Origin: Edwardsiella piscicida
GTDB taxonomy: Bacteria > Pseudomonadota > Gammaproteobacteria > Enterobacterales > Enterobacteriaceae
Reading direction: 5' to 3'
Length of the DNA stretch: 64,000 nucleotides
NCBI RefSeq assembly: GCF_001896205.1
Contig: NZ_MPNU01000001.1
Span: 2,941,467-3,005,466, forward strand
Both the position numbers and the translations under genes were made by a program. Under the pieces are notes generated by a model. That model was given only the letters and a program-made list of their open reading frames with translations, was not told where the DNA came from and searched no databases. Positions 9,946-19,882 of this stretch are shown in pieces (position 1 is the first letter of the stretch; each line of letters starts with the position of its first letter).

Positions 9946-9973
9946 TAAAAAACGCCGCGCAGTGCGCGGCGTT
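9946..9973 (-). terminator. Rho-independent terminator of seqA-pgm
   Basis: AACGCCGCGC and GCGCGGCGTT form a 10-pair stem around AGT (9951-9973). On the minus strand this is followed by a run of T (9952-9947), so it ends the pgm transcript. It also lies after convergent kdpE, but there is no T run on the plus strand. Confidence 0.8.
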
Positions 9974-9992
9974 GCGGAGGGGAATGGCGCGT

Positions 9993-11633
9993 TTACGCGT
10001 TAGCCAGTACGGCGCTCACGATATCAACCGCCTCTTTCTCGATACGCTGGCGATGCTCCGCACCCAGGAAGCTTTCACAGTAGATCTTGTAGGCCTCCTC
10101 GGTGCCGGACGGACGCGCGGCGAACCAGCCGTTGTCGGTCATGATCTTCAGCCCGCCGATCGGCGCGTCGTTACCCGGGGCGCGGGTCAGACGGGCGGTG
10201 ATCGGATCCCCCGCCAGCCGGTCCGCCTGCACCATCTCCGGAGAGAGACGGGAAAGCGCCGCCTTCTGGGCATGGGTCGCCGGCGCCTGCAGACGGTTAT
10301 AGCTCGGGGAGCCAAAGCGCGCCGCCAGCGCATCGTAATGCTGCTGCGGGTTCTTACCGGTCTGGGCGGTGATCTCTGCCGCCAGCAGGCACAGGATGAT
10401 GCCATCCTTATCGGTAGACCACGGCGTGCCGTTGAAGCGCAGGAACGATGCCCCGGCGCTCTCTTCGCCGCCAAAGCCAAGGCTGCCGTCAAACAGACCG
10501 TCGACAAACCACTTGAAGCCGACCGGCACCTCCACCAGGCGGCGATCCAGCGCCTTAACCACCCGATCGATCATCGCGCTGGAGACCAACGTCTTACCCA
10601 CGGCCACCTCGGCCCCCCACTGCGGGCGGTGGCGGAACAGATAGTCGATGGCCACGGCCAGATAGTGGTTCGGGTTCATCAGCCCGGCCGGCGTTACGAT
10701 GCCGTGACGGTCATAGTCCGGGTCATTGGCAAAGGCCAGGTCGAAGCGATCGCGCAGCGCCAGCAGCCCCGCCATGGCGCTCTCCGAGGAGCAATCCATG
10801 CGGATCACGCCGTCGTGGTCCAGATGCATAAAGCGGAAGGTCTGATCGATATGGTCGTTGACCAGCGTCAGATCCAGGCCGTAATGCTCACCGATGCGCT
10901 GCCAGTATTCGATACCGGAGCCGCCGAGCGGATCCACGCCGAGCTTCAGACCGGCGCGCTGAATCGCCGGCATATCGACGATATCGCGCAGATCTTCAAC
11001 GTAGGGCTGCACCAGGTCGCGCGCGTGGATATGGCCGCTGCGCCAGGCCGCGTCCAGCGTCAGACGCTTCACGCCGGCCAGATCCTGCGCCAGCAGCTGG
11101 TTGGCACGCTGCTCGATAACGCAGGTCAGATTGGTATCCGCCGGGCCGCCGTTGGTCGGGTTGTATTTGATGCCGCCGTCTTCGGGCGGGTTATGGGAGG
11201 GCGTAATCACGATACCGTCGGCCAGCGCGCCGCCGCGACGGTTATGGGTCAGAATGGCGTGTGACACCGCCGGCGTCGGGGTAAAGCCATTGTTCTCCTG
11301 CACCACCACCTCAACGCCGTTGGCGCTCAGCACCTCCAGCACGCTGACGAAGGCCGGCTCAGAGAGCGCATGGGTATCTTTACCGACAAAGCAGGGCCCC
11401 TCGACGCCGTTGGCCTTGCGCACCTCGGCGATCGCCTGGGCGATCGCCAGAATGTGCGCCTCATTGAAGCTTTGGCGCTGCGCGCTGCCGCGGTGACCGG
11501 AGGTGCCGAACTTCACGGCGTGGGACGGATTATCCGCCTGCGGACGCAGGCTGTAATACTGTGCAACCAGCTGAGCCACATTGATCAAATCGCTCTGCCG
11601 GGCAGGCTGCCCGGCGCGCGGGTGATTTGCCAT
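9993..11633 (-). CDS. pgm: Phosphoglucomutase (alpha-D-glucose)
   Basis: 546 residues, the usual length. It interconverts glucose-1-phosphate and glucose-6-phosphate, feeding UDP-glucose, LPS and osmoprotectant synthesis. Visible motifs are FGTSGHRGS (about 42-50), the phosphoserine loop [17 protein letters not shown] with Ser146, the metal-binding DPDYDRHG, and the sugar-binding GGEESAG. It follows seqA after 29 bases in the same direction, the same pair as in E. coli. Confidence 0.97.
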   Translation of the reverse strand: MANHPRAGQPARQSDLINVAQLVAQYYSLRPQADNPSHAVKFGTSGHRGSAQRQSFNEAHILAIAQAIAEVRKANGVEGPCFVGKDTHALSEPAFVSVLEVLSANGVEVVVQENNGFTPTPAVSHAILTHNRRGGALADGIVITPSHNPPEDGGIKYNPTNGGPADTNLTCVIEQRANQLLAQDLAGVKRLTLDAAWRSGHIHARDLVQPYVEDLRDIVDMPAIQRAGLKLGVDPLGGSGIEYWQRIGEHYGLDLTLVNDHIDQTFRFMHLDHDGVIRMDCSSESAMAGLLALRDRFDLAFANDPDYDRHGIVTPAGLMNPNHYLAVAIDYLFRHRPQWGAEVAVGKTLVSSAMIDRVVKALDRRLVEVPVGFKWFVDGLFDGSLGFGGEESAGASFLRFNGTPWSTDKDGIILCLLAAEITAQTGKNPQQHYDALAARFGSPSYNRLQAPATHAQKAALSRLSPEMVQADRLAGDPITARLTRAPGNDAPIGGLKIMTDNGWFAARPSGTEEAYKIYCESFLGAEHRQRIEKEAVDIVSAVLANA

Positions 11634-11662
11634 CTGCGCTTCTCCCTAACGCTTGTTATTTA

Positions 11663-12202
11663 TCAAATGGTGCCGCAAACCTTCTCGATCAGCTCCACGG
11701 GGAACTGCATCGCCAGCATGATGTGTTCGATCATCGCGCGCTTGCGGCCTGAGTTGGTATTGGTGATCACCCAATAAGGGGTGCCGGGTACCTGCTTGGG
11801 CTTGGTGTGATTGCCACTCTGCAGCAGCGTATTGCGATCGCCGGCAAAGTAGACGCGGGTGCGCCCGTGCAGGGCATCCGTTGCCGCCGCAAACCCATCG
11901 GCGTCAATGGCGTACAGCGTGGTCAGAATCAGCATAAAGCGACTGACCGCCCTGTTCTGTTCAGCATACTCATCCGACAGCAGCAGTTCGCGCATGGTGC
12001 GCACGCGATCCTGCGGCCGGGATACCGCCGCGGCGGGAGGGGTTACCAGCGCAGGAAGCGCCGCGCCAGCGACGGCGGCCGTCTTGCTCTCCATACCGAC
12101 TTTCAGCAGCCGGCGCAGAATGTCGGAAGCACTCTCGCCAATCCGCTGAGTGTGGCTGGCAATATAGCGGTAGAGCTCCTCGTCGACTTCAATCGTTTTC
12201 AT
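11663..12202 (-). CDS. seqA: SeqA, replication initiation regulator
   Basis: 179 residues (E. coli 181). SeqA binds hemimethylated GATC clusters and sequesters oriC and the dnaA promoter after initiation. The N-terminal oligomerisation segment MKTIEVDEELYRYIASHTQR and the C-terminal DNA-binding domain (GTPYWVITNTNSGRKRAMIE) are clear. The linker between them, about residues 38-70, is Ala/Pro-rich and is where family members vary. Divergent from ybfF, with 273 bases between. Confidence 0.97.
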   Translation of the reverse strand: MKTIEVDEELYRYIASHTQRIGESASDILRRLLKVGMESKTAAVAGAALPALVTPPAAAVSRPQDRVRTMRELLLSDEYAEQNRAVSRFMLILTTLYAIDADGFAAATDALHGRTRVYFAGDRNTLLQSGNHTKPKQVPGTPYWVITNTNSGRKRAMIEHIMLAMQFPVELIEKVCGTI

Positions 12203-12475
12203 CGTTATCCAGTACTTTTGCTACTTGGTCAGATTGGATTATAAGGTTAAACGCCCTGAGCGGATAGCGTTTAGCGCCACGGTGGGGTGATTAACGTCCA
12301 TTTTGGCGCCTCCGTCGGTGCGGCGCCAACGCGGCGCGGGCGCTTAAGCGTCGGCGCTGACGGCCAGCCCGAGGGGGTCACCCTCGCCGGCCCCTGCGCA
12401 GGCGCTCGGCCGGCGGACACGTCGCCGCCGCCGTGGTAACCTGTACGCAACATTAGCTGAACAATTTATCTCACC

Positions 12476-13264
12476 ATGATCCTGACCCTGAATCATCTGC
12501 TGCTGCGGGCGCCGCAGCCGCCGAGCCAGCCACCGCTGCTGCTGATCCACGGCCTGTTCGGTTCGCTGGACAACCTGGGCCAGCTCGCCCGTGCGCTCAA
12601 CGCCCAGCGTGACGTGCTGCTGGTCGATCTGCGCAACCACGGCCAATCCCCCCATACCCCCGAGATGGACTATGATCTGCTCGCCGGGGATCTCATCGCG
12701 CTGATCGACGCCTACGACCTGGCGCCGCTGGACATCATGGGCCACTCCATGGGCGGCAAAGCGGCGATGCGTCTGGCGGCGCTCGCTCCGCAGCGTCTAC
12801 GCCGCCTGGTGGTGCTGGATATGGCGCCGGTGGCCTATCCCACCCGCCGTCACGACGCGGTCTTTGCCGCCCTGAACGCGGTGCAGACGGCGGCGGTGCC
12901 GACGCGCCCGCAGGCCGCGCAGATCCTGCGCCGCTTTCTGCAGCAGGAGGGGGTGGTGCAATTTCTGCTCAAGTCCTTTCACCAGGGACGCTGGCGCTTT
13001 AATCTCGCGGCCCTGCAGCAGCATTACCCGCAGATCCTCGGCTGGCAGCCGCAGGCGCCTCATCTGGGGGAGACGCTGTTCATCAAGGGCGCGAACTCGC
13101 CCTATATTCTCGATGACTATCGAGAGGCGATCGCCCGCCAGTTTCCCCGCGCCCGCGCCCACGTGGTCAGCGGCAGCGGCCACTGGCTGCACGCTGAACA
13201 GCCAGATAACGTCCTGCGCGCGGTGCGCCGCTTTCTCGATACCCCCTCCGGCGCCGCGGCATAA
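12476..13264 (+). CDS. ybfF: YbfF, alpha/beta-hydrolase esterase
   Basis: 262 residues. Alpha/beta-hydrolase fold with oxyanion-loop sequence LLLIHGLFGSLDNLG (about 21-35), nucleophile elbow MGHSMGG with Ser91, and the catalytic His in GSGHWLHAEQPD near the C-terminus. E. coli YbfF hydrolyses short acyl esters, including acyl-CoA thioesters in vitro; the physiological substrate is unknown. Same place as in E. coli, divergent from seqA and before ybfE. Confidence 0.93.
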   Translation: MILTLNHLLLRAPQPPSQPPLLLIHGLFGSLDNLGQLARALNAQRDVLLVDLRNHGQSPHTPEMDYDLLAGDLIALIDAYDLAPLDIMGHSMGGKAAMRLAALAPQRLRRLVVLDMAPVAYPTRRHDAVFAALNAVQTAAVPTRPQAAQILRRFLQQEGVVQFLLKSFHQGRWRFNLAALQQHYPQILGWQPQAPHLGETLFIKGANSPYILDDYREAIARQFPRARAHVVSGSGHWLHAEQPDNVLRAVRRFLDTPSGAAA

Positions 13265-13477
13265 AGATCCGAGCGCCGCGGATCGAACCCGCGTCGGTGC
13301 GGGAACGCGCGCCGACGCCGATAAGGGATTGTCGCTGCTCCACTCCCTGGGGTATGATGGCGCGCTAAAATGGGCGGCGCGTCCCCGTACGGTGCCGTCG
13401 GGGGAAATCCCGTATATATGTTAATCGGAGTCCGGGGTTCCCGTGCTCCCTTCTCCTTGCAGTACCGCTACCTGAAT

Positions 13478-13756
13478 ATGGCCAAAGAACAAACGGACCG
13501 CACGACGCTCGATCTGTTCGCGGAAGAACGTCGCCCAGGTCGTCCCAAAACCAACCCGCTTTCCCGGGAAGAGCAGCTGCGGATTAACAAGCGTAACCAG
13601 CTGCGGCGCGATCGGGTTAAAGGGCTGCGTCGCGTCGAGCTGAAGATGAATGAAGAGGCGGTCGATCTCCTCAACCGTCTGGCGCAGGAGCGCAACATCA
13701 GCCGCAGCGAGCTGATCGAGCAGATGCTGCTCAGTCAGCTACCGCTGGATACCTGA
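13478..13756 (+). CDS. ybfE: YbfE, small ribbon-helix-helix-like protein (LexA-regulated in E. coli)
   Basis: 92 residues from the ATG at 13478, which begins MAKEQTDRTTLDLFAEERRP as in E. coli YbfE. The C-terminal half (VELKMNEEAVDLLNRLAQER then NISRSELIEQML) has the pattern of a CopG/MetJ-type ribbon-helix-helix domain, and the middle is very basic, suggesting DNA binding. An in-frame extension reaches back to 13370, but the conserved N-terminus supports the shorter form. In E. coli the gene belongs to the LexA regulon; I see no good SOS box here. Confidence 0.88.
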   Translation: MAKEQTDRTTLDLFAEERRPGRPKTNPLSREEQLRINKRNQLRRDRVKGLRRVELKMNEEAVDLLNRLAQERNISRSELIEQMLLSQLPLDT

Positions 13757-13939
13757 CCCGCCTGGCGCAGCGCACAATGACGATAAAGCCGCGACGCCAA
13801 AGATGTTATAGTATTCGACTGGTAGGTAGGCTGGGTGTGTGACCGCGCCCCGTTGGGCTCAGCGCCTATCCCGTCCGTCGCCCGCGGCGGTCGGGGCACA
13901 GCCTGATTTAATTTCTGAGATAAAAGGTAAATTCGCGAT

Positions 13940-14467
13940 ATGGCAATCGTAGGTATTTTCTTTGGCAGCGACACCGGCAACACGGAAAACATTGCTAAGA
14001 TGATCCAGAAGCAACTGGGTAAAGACGTTGCTGAAGTTCATGACATTGCCAAGAGCAGCAAGGAAGACCTTGAGGCGTTTGATATTCTTCTGCTGGGTAT
14101 CCCCACCTGGTACTACGGCGAAGCGCAGTGCGACTGGGATGACTTCTTCCCCTCCCTGGAGGAGATCGACTTCTCCGGTAAGCTGGTAGCGCTGTTCGGC
14201 TGCGGCGATCAGGAAGACTATGCCGAGTACTTCTGCGATGCAATGGGCACCATCCGCGAGCTGGTTGAAGCGCGCGGCGCGACCATCGTCGGCCACTGGC
14301 CGACCGCCGGATACCACTTTGAAGCCTCCAAGGCGCTGGTCGATAGCAACACCTTCGTCGGCCTGGCCATCGATGAGGATCGCCAGCCAGAGCTGACCGC
14401 CGAGCGCGTGGACGCCTGGGTCAAGCAGCTCAGCGCAGAGATGCATCTGGCCGATATCCTGGGCTAA
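13940..14467 (+). CDS. fldA: Flavodoxin FldA
   Basis: 175 residues. FMN-phosphate loop [13 protein letters not shown] (about 9-21), the isoalloxazine-flanking loops [14 protein letters not shown] and [12 protein letters not shown], and an acidic surface are typical. It is the low-potential electron donor for biotin synthase, ribonucleotide reductase activase, MetH, IspG/IspH and probably LipA encoded later in this window. Precedes fur, as in E. coli. A GC-rich inverted repeat (CCTGCCGG at 14477-14484 and 14505-14512) follows the stop. Confidence 0.97.
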   Translation: MAIVGIFFGSDTGNTENIAKMIQKQLGKDVAEVHDIAKSSKEDLEAFDILLLGIPTWYYGEAQCDWDDFFPSLEEIDFSGKLVALFGCGDQEDYAEYFCDAMGTIRELVEARGATIVGHWPTAGYHFEASKALVDSNTFVGLAIDEDRQPELTAERVDAWVKQLSAEMHLADILG

Positions 14468-14666
14468 TGCCTATCGCCTGCCGGCGCGGATCCCCGTTTA
14501 ATAGCCGGCAGGTATTTCAGCCATCAATAAAAACGATAGTGCGCAGTTCGCTGCGTCATTTGTTTCTATCTTCCTCATTATTCGCGAGTTATATCAGATC
14601 TGCGCCGCAGGCACCCCGCGCTGACCACGCCGCGCCACGGTTCCCATTTAGGGATATCGGCCTTAT

Positions 14667-14686
14667 AATGAATCTCACTATTATTT
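14667..14686 (+). promoter_or_regulatory. Possible Fur box in the fur promoter region
   Basis: ATAATGAATCTCACTATTAT resembles two imperfect copies of the GATAAT hexamer in inverted arrangement, and fur is autoregulated in E. coli. It lies about 56-76 bases upstream of the fur start. The match is partial, so this is a candidate only. Confidence 0.3.
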
Positions 14687-14742
14687 TCCGTTCGGTAACG
14701 GCCCCAGGGCGCTGCCGGGCGCTGTGACAGGACAGAATCCGA

Positions 14743-15192
14743 ATGACTGACAACAACACCGCGTTAAAGAAAGCTGGCCTGAAAGTCACGCTTCCCCGTC
14801 TCAAGATTCTGGAAGTACTGCAAGATCCTACGTGCCATCACGTCAGTGCTGAAGACTTGTACAAGAAGCTGATCGACATGGGCGAGGAGATCGGTCTGGC
14901 GACCGTATACCGCGTGCTCAACCAGTTTGACGATGCCGGCATCGTTACCCGCCATAACTTTGAGGGCGGTAAATCGGTCTTTGAGCTGACCCAACAGCAC
15001 CACCACGATCACCTGATCTGCCTGGACTGCGGCAAGGTCATCGAGTTCAGCGATGAGTCCATCGAGAAGCGTCAGCGTGAAATCGCCAAAAAACACGGCA
15101 TCCAGCTGACCAACCACAGCCTGTATCTCTACGGCCAGTGCGCCGAGGGCGACTGCCGCAGCGATGAGGCCCTGCACGACGAAAAGGCCTAA
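14743..15192 (+). CDS. fur: Fur, ferric uptake regulator
   Basis: 149 residues. N-terminal winged-helix domain (residues about 1-82, with ATVYRVLNQFDDAGIV) followed by the dimerisation and metal domain with QHHHDHLICLDCGKVIEF: His cluster 86-90 and Cys93/Cys96, plus CAEGDC near the C-terminus. It represses iron acquisition when loaded with Fe2+. The flanking order fldA-fur is the E. coli one. The terminator follows at 15219. Confidence 0.98.
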   Translation: MTDNNTALKKAGLKVTLPRLKILEVLQDPTCHHVSAEDLYKKLIDMGEEIGLATVYRVLNQFDDAGIVTRHNFEGGKSVFELTQQHHHDHLICLDCGKVIEFSDESIEKRQREIAKKHGIQLTNHSLYLYGQCAEGDCRSDEALHDEKA

Positions 15193-15218
15193 GCAGCCCG
15201 ACCTCCAGCGTCAGCGAA

Positions 15219-15243
15219 GCGGCCCATCGGGGCCGTTTTTTTT
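15219..15243 (+). terminator. Rho-independent terminator of fur
   Basis: CGGCCC and GGGCCG pair (15220-15234) and are followed by nine T (15235-15243). Confidence 0.85.
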
Positions 15244-15261
15244 ACCCGCGCGCCGACGAAC

Positions 15262-15288
15262 AAAAAAAAGCCCTCAGAGACCGAGGGC
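15262..15288 (-). terminator. Rho-independent terminator of chiP-chiQ-chb
   Basis: GCCCTC and GAGGGC pair around a 7-base loop (15270-15288). On the minus strand the stem is followed by eight T (15269-15262), ending the transcript that carries chb. The 3' region also holds a second GC-rich hairpin near 15365-15383 without a T run. Confidence 0.8.
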
Positions 15289-15405
15289 AATTACTGCTCA
15301 CTACTACTCAGATCGAAACCGGAAGAGAGAGAGGATGAGGCCGCGCCGCGGACGCTCATCCTAAGGCCCCCGCGCGGGGCGGGGGAAAATGAGGGTAATG
15401 CCCCG

Positions 15406-18075
15406 TCAGGACTTGACGGACTCCACGCGGCTAAAGCGCTTGCCGTCCGGCGATGCGGTACGCACCTGTACCTCACCGCTCACGCTCGGCTTCGCCTTGG
15501 CATCATAGCGCTGCCACTGCTTACCGCCGTCGACGGAGTACTCCACGATCAGGCCCGGCATCGCAACGTTGGTCTCCAGCGTGCCGTTCACGACGCGGGC
15601 ACCCGGCTGCGGTACGCGGTAGGCCACGCCAGACTTGTCCATCTTGGCCAGCTCACGCTGCCCCATCAGGTTGGCAAAGCGCTGCCAGTCCTGCAGCAGG
15701 GCCTGCTGATCGACCAGGTGGGTTTCGCCGCCCTTGTATTCACGTCCGGCCTGATACGGCTGTTCCCAGCCCGCCTGATGCCACGCACGCTCGGCGACGG
15801 CCATGATGCGCGGATAGATCTTGTACTCCATCATCTCATCGGTACGCACCACTTCGCTCCACAGCTGAGCAGAGAGGCCATAGGCGCCCGGCCACGGCTT
15901 GTCGCTCTTGGCGCTGAAGTAGTTACCGTCGCGATCGACCGACGTTTCGGCGTTCTGCGGCAGGTTGTCCGGCGCGAAGGCAAAGATCTTGCGCTCATCG
16001 CTGAAGCGGGTGCCCCAGTAGTAGCCGTTCTCCTGCGGATTGACCTCGTACGGGAAGTCCATATAGACGTAATCCGGGTTGGAGATCACCACCTCATAGC
16101 CTTTATTGGCCCAGTCGTTGGCCGAGTCAAAGCCACCCCAGTACAGGGTATCCCAGAAGTTAACCCCGACGCGCGGCGTCGCAAATGCCTTGGCATCCTT
16201 GGCATCCTTCAGGCCATCCTGCCAGGCCTGCATCTTGCCGATGCCGTGGTCCTTGACCATCTTGCTGACTTCGACCGCGAAGTAGCTCGGCAGGTGCTCC
16301 ATGTCGGCAACCTTGCCCTCTTTGATCATCGCCTGGCACATCTGAGACTTCGCCCACGGCTTGTCCTCTTTGCTCAGGTCGATCATCCCCTTGCCCGGCT
16401 CCGGCTTGTTCACGTCGGTATAGCCCGGCCCTAAGCGGATGTTCTTCGCCTCATCGCCGCCAAAGTGCCAGGTGGTGAGCGGCTGACCGGCTTCGCGGTG
16501 CATCTGGGCCATCTCGCCAATCACTTTGTCGACAAAGCGCTTGGAGGAGTCCAGGCACGGGTTGAGGTAGCTGTGACGATCGTAGAACTGCACCGAGGTG
16601 GTGTTAGAGTCATCGGTCGGATCCAGCAGGCGGTACTCGTTGGCGCCCTTCTCGTTACCGGCGGCCTTCAGCTTGTTGTAACGCGCCTCCATCGCCACCA
16701 CCGCCGCACGGGCGTGGGCCGGCATGTCGATCTCGGGGATCACCTCAATGTGGCGCGCCTGGGCATACTTCAGCAGCTTGATATAGTCGGCGCGGGTAAA
16801 GTAGCCGCTGCCGTTGTTATTGCTGTCCGGCCCAGAGCCCAGCTGCGGCAGCAGGCACTGCTGCTCGCTCAGGTCATGACAGCGCTTGCCGCCGACTTCG
16901 GTCAGCTCCGGCAGGCCCGGGATCTCAATACGCCAGCCCTCATCGTCGGTCAGATGGAAGTGGAACTTGTTCAGCTTGTACGCCGCCATCTGATCCAGCA
17001 GGCGCTCGACAGCGGCCAGAGAGTGGAAGTTACGGCCCACGTCCAGCTCAATGCCGCGGTACTGGAAGCGCGGCGCATCTTCGGCGTCCAGCGTGGCTAT
17101 CTTAGCGCTGCCGTTAGCCGGCAGCAGCGACAGGATAGACTGCAGACCGTAGAACACCCCGGCCTGATCGTAACCGGTAACCTCCGCGCCCTTGGTGCCG
17201 ATCTTCAGCTGGTACGCGCCCGGTACCGCCATATCGCCTTTAAAGGCTTTAGTGGCGATCTGCGTCTTGATCGGGTAGCCCTTCTGGGCCTGCTTCACGC
17301 CCAACTGGCCCAGACGCTGCTTGATAACATCGGCGCTGGCGGTGTTCAGCACCGTCAGATCCAGGCTAACGCCGCGCGCCAGATCGGCGTCCTGCTGATG
17401 CACTTTCAGCTTCAGCGGCGTCGGCATGATCTGGCCGCGCAGGCTGGCCGCCGACAGGGTCTTCACATCGGCGTTCTTGGCAAAGCGGTTCTCCGGCGTC
17501 ATCAGAACGTTTTTATCGTCCTTGATACGCTTCCACAGGTCGCCCGCAAACGGCGTCACGAACTGACGCAGATCTTCGGTATCGGTGTTGGCGATCACCT
17601 TCGGCTTAGCGTCCGGCGAGGTCACGTACCAGCGCGGCATCACGTCGCTTTCAAACAGCTGCCAGTATTCGCCGACGATGGGGATCTCGATGCGCTCACC
17701 CGCGGCAAAGCCCTTGAACTTATCCGTCGGCTCAATCTTGTGCAGATCGCCGGTCACAAAGGTGATCTTGAACTGATCGTTGCCGCTCTTCAGGATCTGA
17801 CGGATGTTATGGAAGTAGATGGCCCAGTCTTTCCCCTCGATGGCGCTGCCATCGTTGGTCAGGCTGATCACCGCCTGGTTGCAGGAGGCCCAGTCGGCGC
17901 CCAGCGCCGCACAGTTGACGCCGTTCTCCGCGCCGCGGTTGTCGGTGACGGCGTAGTTCACCTTCACCTGGCTGCTGATGCTGTCCACCAGCTGCTGATC
18001 GGCCTGCGCTACGCCGGAAACGCCCAGCATACCCAGTGCCGTGGCGACTACGCTCAGTTTATATCCTTTCATCAT
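15406..18075 (-). CDS. chb: Secreted chitobiase / beta-N-acetylhexosaminidase (GH20)
   Basis: 889 residues. A signal peptide ([20 protein letters not shown]) is followed by the chitobiase N-terminal domain (about 30-180), a second small domain, the GH20 barrel with [14 protein letters not shown] carrying the catalytic Asp-Glu pair at about 541-542, and a C-terminal Ig-like domain (about 820-889). Length and layout match Serratia chitobiase. It splits chitobiose and longer chitooligosaccharides to GlcNAc, probably in the periplasm. Tandem ATGs at 18075 and 18072 follow AGGGAAG. It is 15 bases downstream of chiQ, so it belongs to the chiP-chiQ operon; E. coli has no such gene here. Confidence 0.95.
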   Translation of the reverse strand: MMKGYKLSVVATALGMLGVSGVAQADQQLVDSISSQVKVNYAVTDNRGAENGVNCAALGADWASCNQAVISLTNDGSAIEGKDWAIYFHNIRQILKSGNDQFKITFVTGDLHKIEPTDKFKGFAAGERIEIPIVGEYWQLFESDVMPRWYVTSPDAKPKVIANTDTEDLRQFVTPFAGDLWKRIKDDKNVLMTPENRFAKNADVKTLSAASLRGQIMPTPLKLKVHQQDADLARGVSLDLTVLNTASADVIKQRLGQLGVKQAQKGYPIKTQIATKAFKGDMAVPGAYQLKIGTKGAEVTGYDQAGVFYGLQSILSLLPANGSAKIATLDAEDAPRFQYRGIELDVGRNFHSLAAVERLLDQMAAYKLNKFHFHLTDDEGWRIEIPGLPELTEVGGKRCHDLSEQQCLLPQLGSGPDSNNNGSGYFTRADYIKLLKYAQARHIEVIPEIDMPAHARAAVVAMEARYNKLKAAGNEKGANEYRLLDPTDDSNTTSVQFYDRHSYLNPCLDSSKRFVDKVIGEMAQMHREAGQPLTTWHFGGDEAKNIRLGPGYTDVNKPEPGKGMIDLSKEDKPWAKSQMCQAMIKEGKVADMEHLPSYFAVEVSKMVKDHGIGKMQAWQDGLKDAKDAKAFATPRVGVNFWDTLYWGGFDSANDWANKGYEVVISNPDYVYMDFPYEVNPQENGYYWGTRFSDERKIFAFAPDNLPQNAETSVDRDGNYFSAKSDKPWPGAYGLSAQLWSEVVRTDEMMEYKIYPRIMAVAERAWHQAGWEQPYQAGREYKGGETHLVDQQALLQDWQRFANLMGQRELAKMDKSGVAYRVPQPGARVVNGTLETNVAMPGLIVEYSVDGGKQWQRYDAKAKPSVSGEVQVRTASPDGKRFSRVESVKS

Positions 18076-18090
18076 CTCGCTTCCCTTTTC

Positions 18091-18423
18091 TCAGTTCGCG
18101 TTACTGGCGCGGATTTCCTGCCACAGTTTGCCGCAGCGGGCCGTATAGTTGTCACCGGCGCCGCTCATCGCCGCCTCAATACACTGCTGGTAATTCAGCA
18201 CGCTCACGCTCTCTTTCTGCGCGAACGCGGCGTGAGCCTTGCTCTGCTTCATTACCTCTAGAATGGTCTGGCAGGACGCCACCTTGTCATGTTTGCCGTC
18301 GGCATCCTGAATACACTTGCTGTAGGCCTGCTTCAGCAGCTGACCTTCCTGAGACGGCGCGCTCGGCTGCGCACAGCCGGTCAGTACGATGGCGGCCATG
18401 GCCACACCCAGAATCGCTTTCAT
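18091..18423 (-). CDS. chiQ: ChiQ (YbfN), small lipoprotein of the chitoporin operon
   Basis: 110 residues. Lipoprotein signal peptide MKAILGVAMAAIVLTGCAQP with the lipobox LTGC (Cys17). The mature part is helical and has four further cysteines (KCIQDADGK, SCQTIL, QQCIEAA, RCGKLW). E. coli YbfN/ChiQ has similar length and the same position after chiP. Its molecular role is not known. It lies between chiP and chb and is probably needed with them for chitosugar use. Confidence 0.92.
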   Translation of the reverse strand: MKAILGVAMAAIVLTGCAQPSAPSQEGQLLKQAYSKCIQDADGKHDKVASCQTILEVMKQSKAHAAFAQKESVSVLNYQQCIEAAMSGAGDNYTARCGKLWQEIRASNAN

Positions 18424-18448
18424 ATTCTCTCTCCCTTGATTCGCTTAG

Positions 18449-18475
18449 CGCCCCTCCGCGCGTGCGGAGGGGGCG
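18449..18475 (-). repeat. GC-rich inverted repeat between chiP and chiQ
   Basis: CGCCCCTCCGC and GCGGAGGGGGCG flank a 4-base loop, giving a long stem 6 bases after the chiP stop and 26 bases before the chiQ start. There is no T run, so it is more likely an mRNA-stabilising or processing hairpin than an intrinsic terminator. It could set unequal amounts of porin and of the two downstream products. Confidence 0.6.
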
Positions 18476-18480
18476 ATAAC

Positions 18481-19878
18481 TCAGAACACGGTGAACGGGG
18501 CGATAACGATAAACTTCACGTCGCGCTCATCCTGGAACATGTTGTTGTAGCCGCCGCCCCAGCTCGGGTTGTCGGAGTGGTTGTCATACTGGGTGTAGTG
18601 CAGCTTAAACAGGGTGCCCTTGGCACGGCCGTCCTGAATCACGTACATCGCATCCAGACTGTAGGCGCTCTCTTTAACCCGCTCGCTCTGGTCAGCCCAG
18701 GTGCTGTTCGGCTTGGCATCCCAGGCATAGACATAGGAGGCACCGACGCCCCAGCCCGGCATGTTCCACTTGCTCAGGTCATACATCACGCCGGCAAAGA
18801 CGGCCTTTTCACCGTTGGCGTTGAAGTCGGAGCGGTTATCCCACCAGATATCCAGGCGACCGTTAGAGGAGGCGTAGGCCGGCGTCATACGCTGCAGGAA
18901 GTAGCCCTGCTTGCCTTCCGCCTTCACCCAGGTGCCTTCCAGACGCAGATCGAACTGACCGGCCTTGTAGCCGAAGGTCAGCGCCTGCAGCCAGGCGGTG
19001 CCGTCATAGATATTGGCGCTGCTGTTGGCGTCGGAGACGCGATCGTGCGCGCCGTAGAACTGGTAGCTGGTGGTCAGCGGGCTGCCGGCGACGTCAAACT
19101 TGTAGGTCCCCTTGGCGAAGTACTGATTCATAAAGCCCTGGGCCTGACCAAAGGCCGCTTCCAGCACCAGGCCGTTCTTGAAGTCATACTTCCCGCCCAG
19201 GGAGTGCAGGTAGGAGACCTCCTCCCCGCGGTTATCGCCCAGGCCGCCCTGGTAGAACTTGTCCATCTCCAGATGCCACGGCGCCTTATAACGGTCGGTC
19301 CACATATAGGAGAAGCTCAGCGCACCGGCGGTATCAAAGTCAAAGTTGGCGCCGGTCTCGACCCCCTGATAGGTCCCCGGCATGAAGCTCCAGTGCGGGG
19401 CAATCAGGGTCTGGCCGGTCGGCTGGATCCAGCCGACACGCGCCCACATCGGCCCCATTTTCAGCTTGGCCGCCGCCTTGTACAGGCTGATGCCGCTCTT
19501 ATCGCCGCTGTAGTTTTCGTCGTAGCCCTTGTTGATGGAGGAGAAGGCGATTTCGTTCGGGTGGCTGCTCTCCGCCGATTCGGCCATCTCAATGGCGGTG
19601 AAGGCGCCGACGTCCAGACCGATAAAGTCGGCGGCGTAGCCGGAGGAGAAGTCAAGGCTGGCATTCCAGGTGGAGTGAGACAGGTTGGTCTTATACTGAC
19701 CGGTCTCCACGTCCTTGCGATCGCGCTCGCGCTGCCAGTAGTAGATCCCACCGGTCATGGTTGAATCGTCGATGAACCCTTCAGCCTGCGCCTGTGAAGG
19801 CGCCATGAAGCCGCTGCCTAGCGTTGCTGCGGCAACAGCGAGCGCCAGCACGCTGCGCTTAGCACGATGCGTAACCAT
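18481..19878 (-). CDS. chiP: ChiP (YbfM), chitoporin, outer-membrane porin of the OprD family
   Basis: 465 residues (E. coli 468). The start at 19878 gives the signal peptide [20 protein letters not shown] ending near AQA; an open extension upstream would bury it. The mature protein is a beta-barrel pattern with alternating aromatic strands, the OprD-like segment [20 protein letters not shown] near its N-terminus and a terminal Phe (IVIAPFTVF). It passes chitobiose and chitotriose through the outer membrane. Regulation is visible in the leader: a perfect ChiX seed complement over the ribosome site and NagC-like boxes further upstream. Confidence 0.95.
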   Translation of the reverse strand: MVTHRAKRSVLALAVAAATLGSGFMAPSQAQAEGFIDDSTMTGGIYYWQRERDRKDVETGQYKTNLSHSTWNASLDFSSGYAADFIGLDVGAFTAIEMAESAESSHPNEIAFSSINKGYDENYSGDKSGISLYKAAAKLKMGPMWARVGWIQPTGQTLIAPHWSFMPGTYQGVETGANFDFDTAGALSFSYMWTDRYKAPWHLEMDKFYQGGLGDNRGEEVSYLHSLGGKYDFKNGLVLEAAFGQAQGFMNQYFAKGTYKFDVAGSPLTTSYQFYGAHDRVSDANSSANIYDGTAWLQALTFGYKAGQFDLRLEGTWVKAEGKQGYFLQRMTPAYASSNGRLDIWWDNRSDFNANGEKAVFAGVMYDLSKWNMPGWGVGASYVYAWDAKPNSTWADQSERVKESAYSLDAMYVIQDGRAKGTLFKLHYTQYDNHSDNPSWGGGYNNMFQDERDVKFIVIAPFTVF

Positions 19879-19882
19879 AGAA

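Noticed and set aside
9972-11264. Open frame of 430 codons antisense to pgm
   Set aside because: Starts inside the pgm terminator and translates to an Arg/Gln/His-rich sequence; pgm on the other strand is complete.
13400-13440. SOS (LexA) box before ybfE
   Set aside because: CCCGTATATATGTTAATCGG has an A/T centre but lacks the CTG and CAG ends needed for LexA.
16465-18261. Open frame of 598 codons antisense to chb and chiQ
   Set aside because: Shadow of the GH20 gene; no recognisable protein features.
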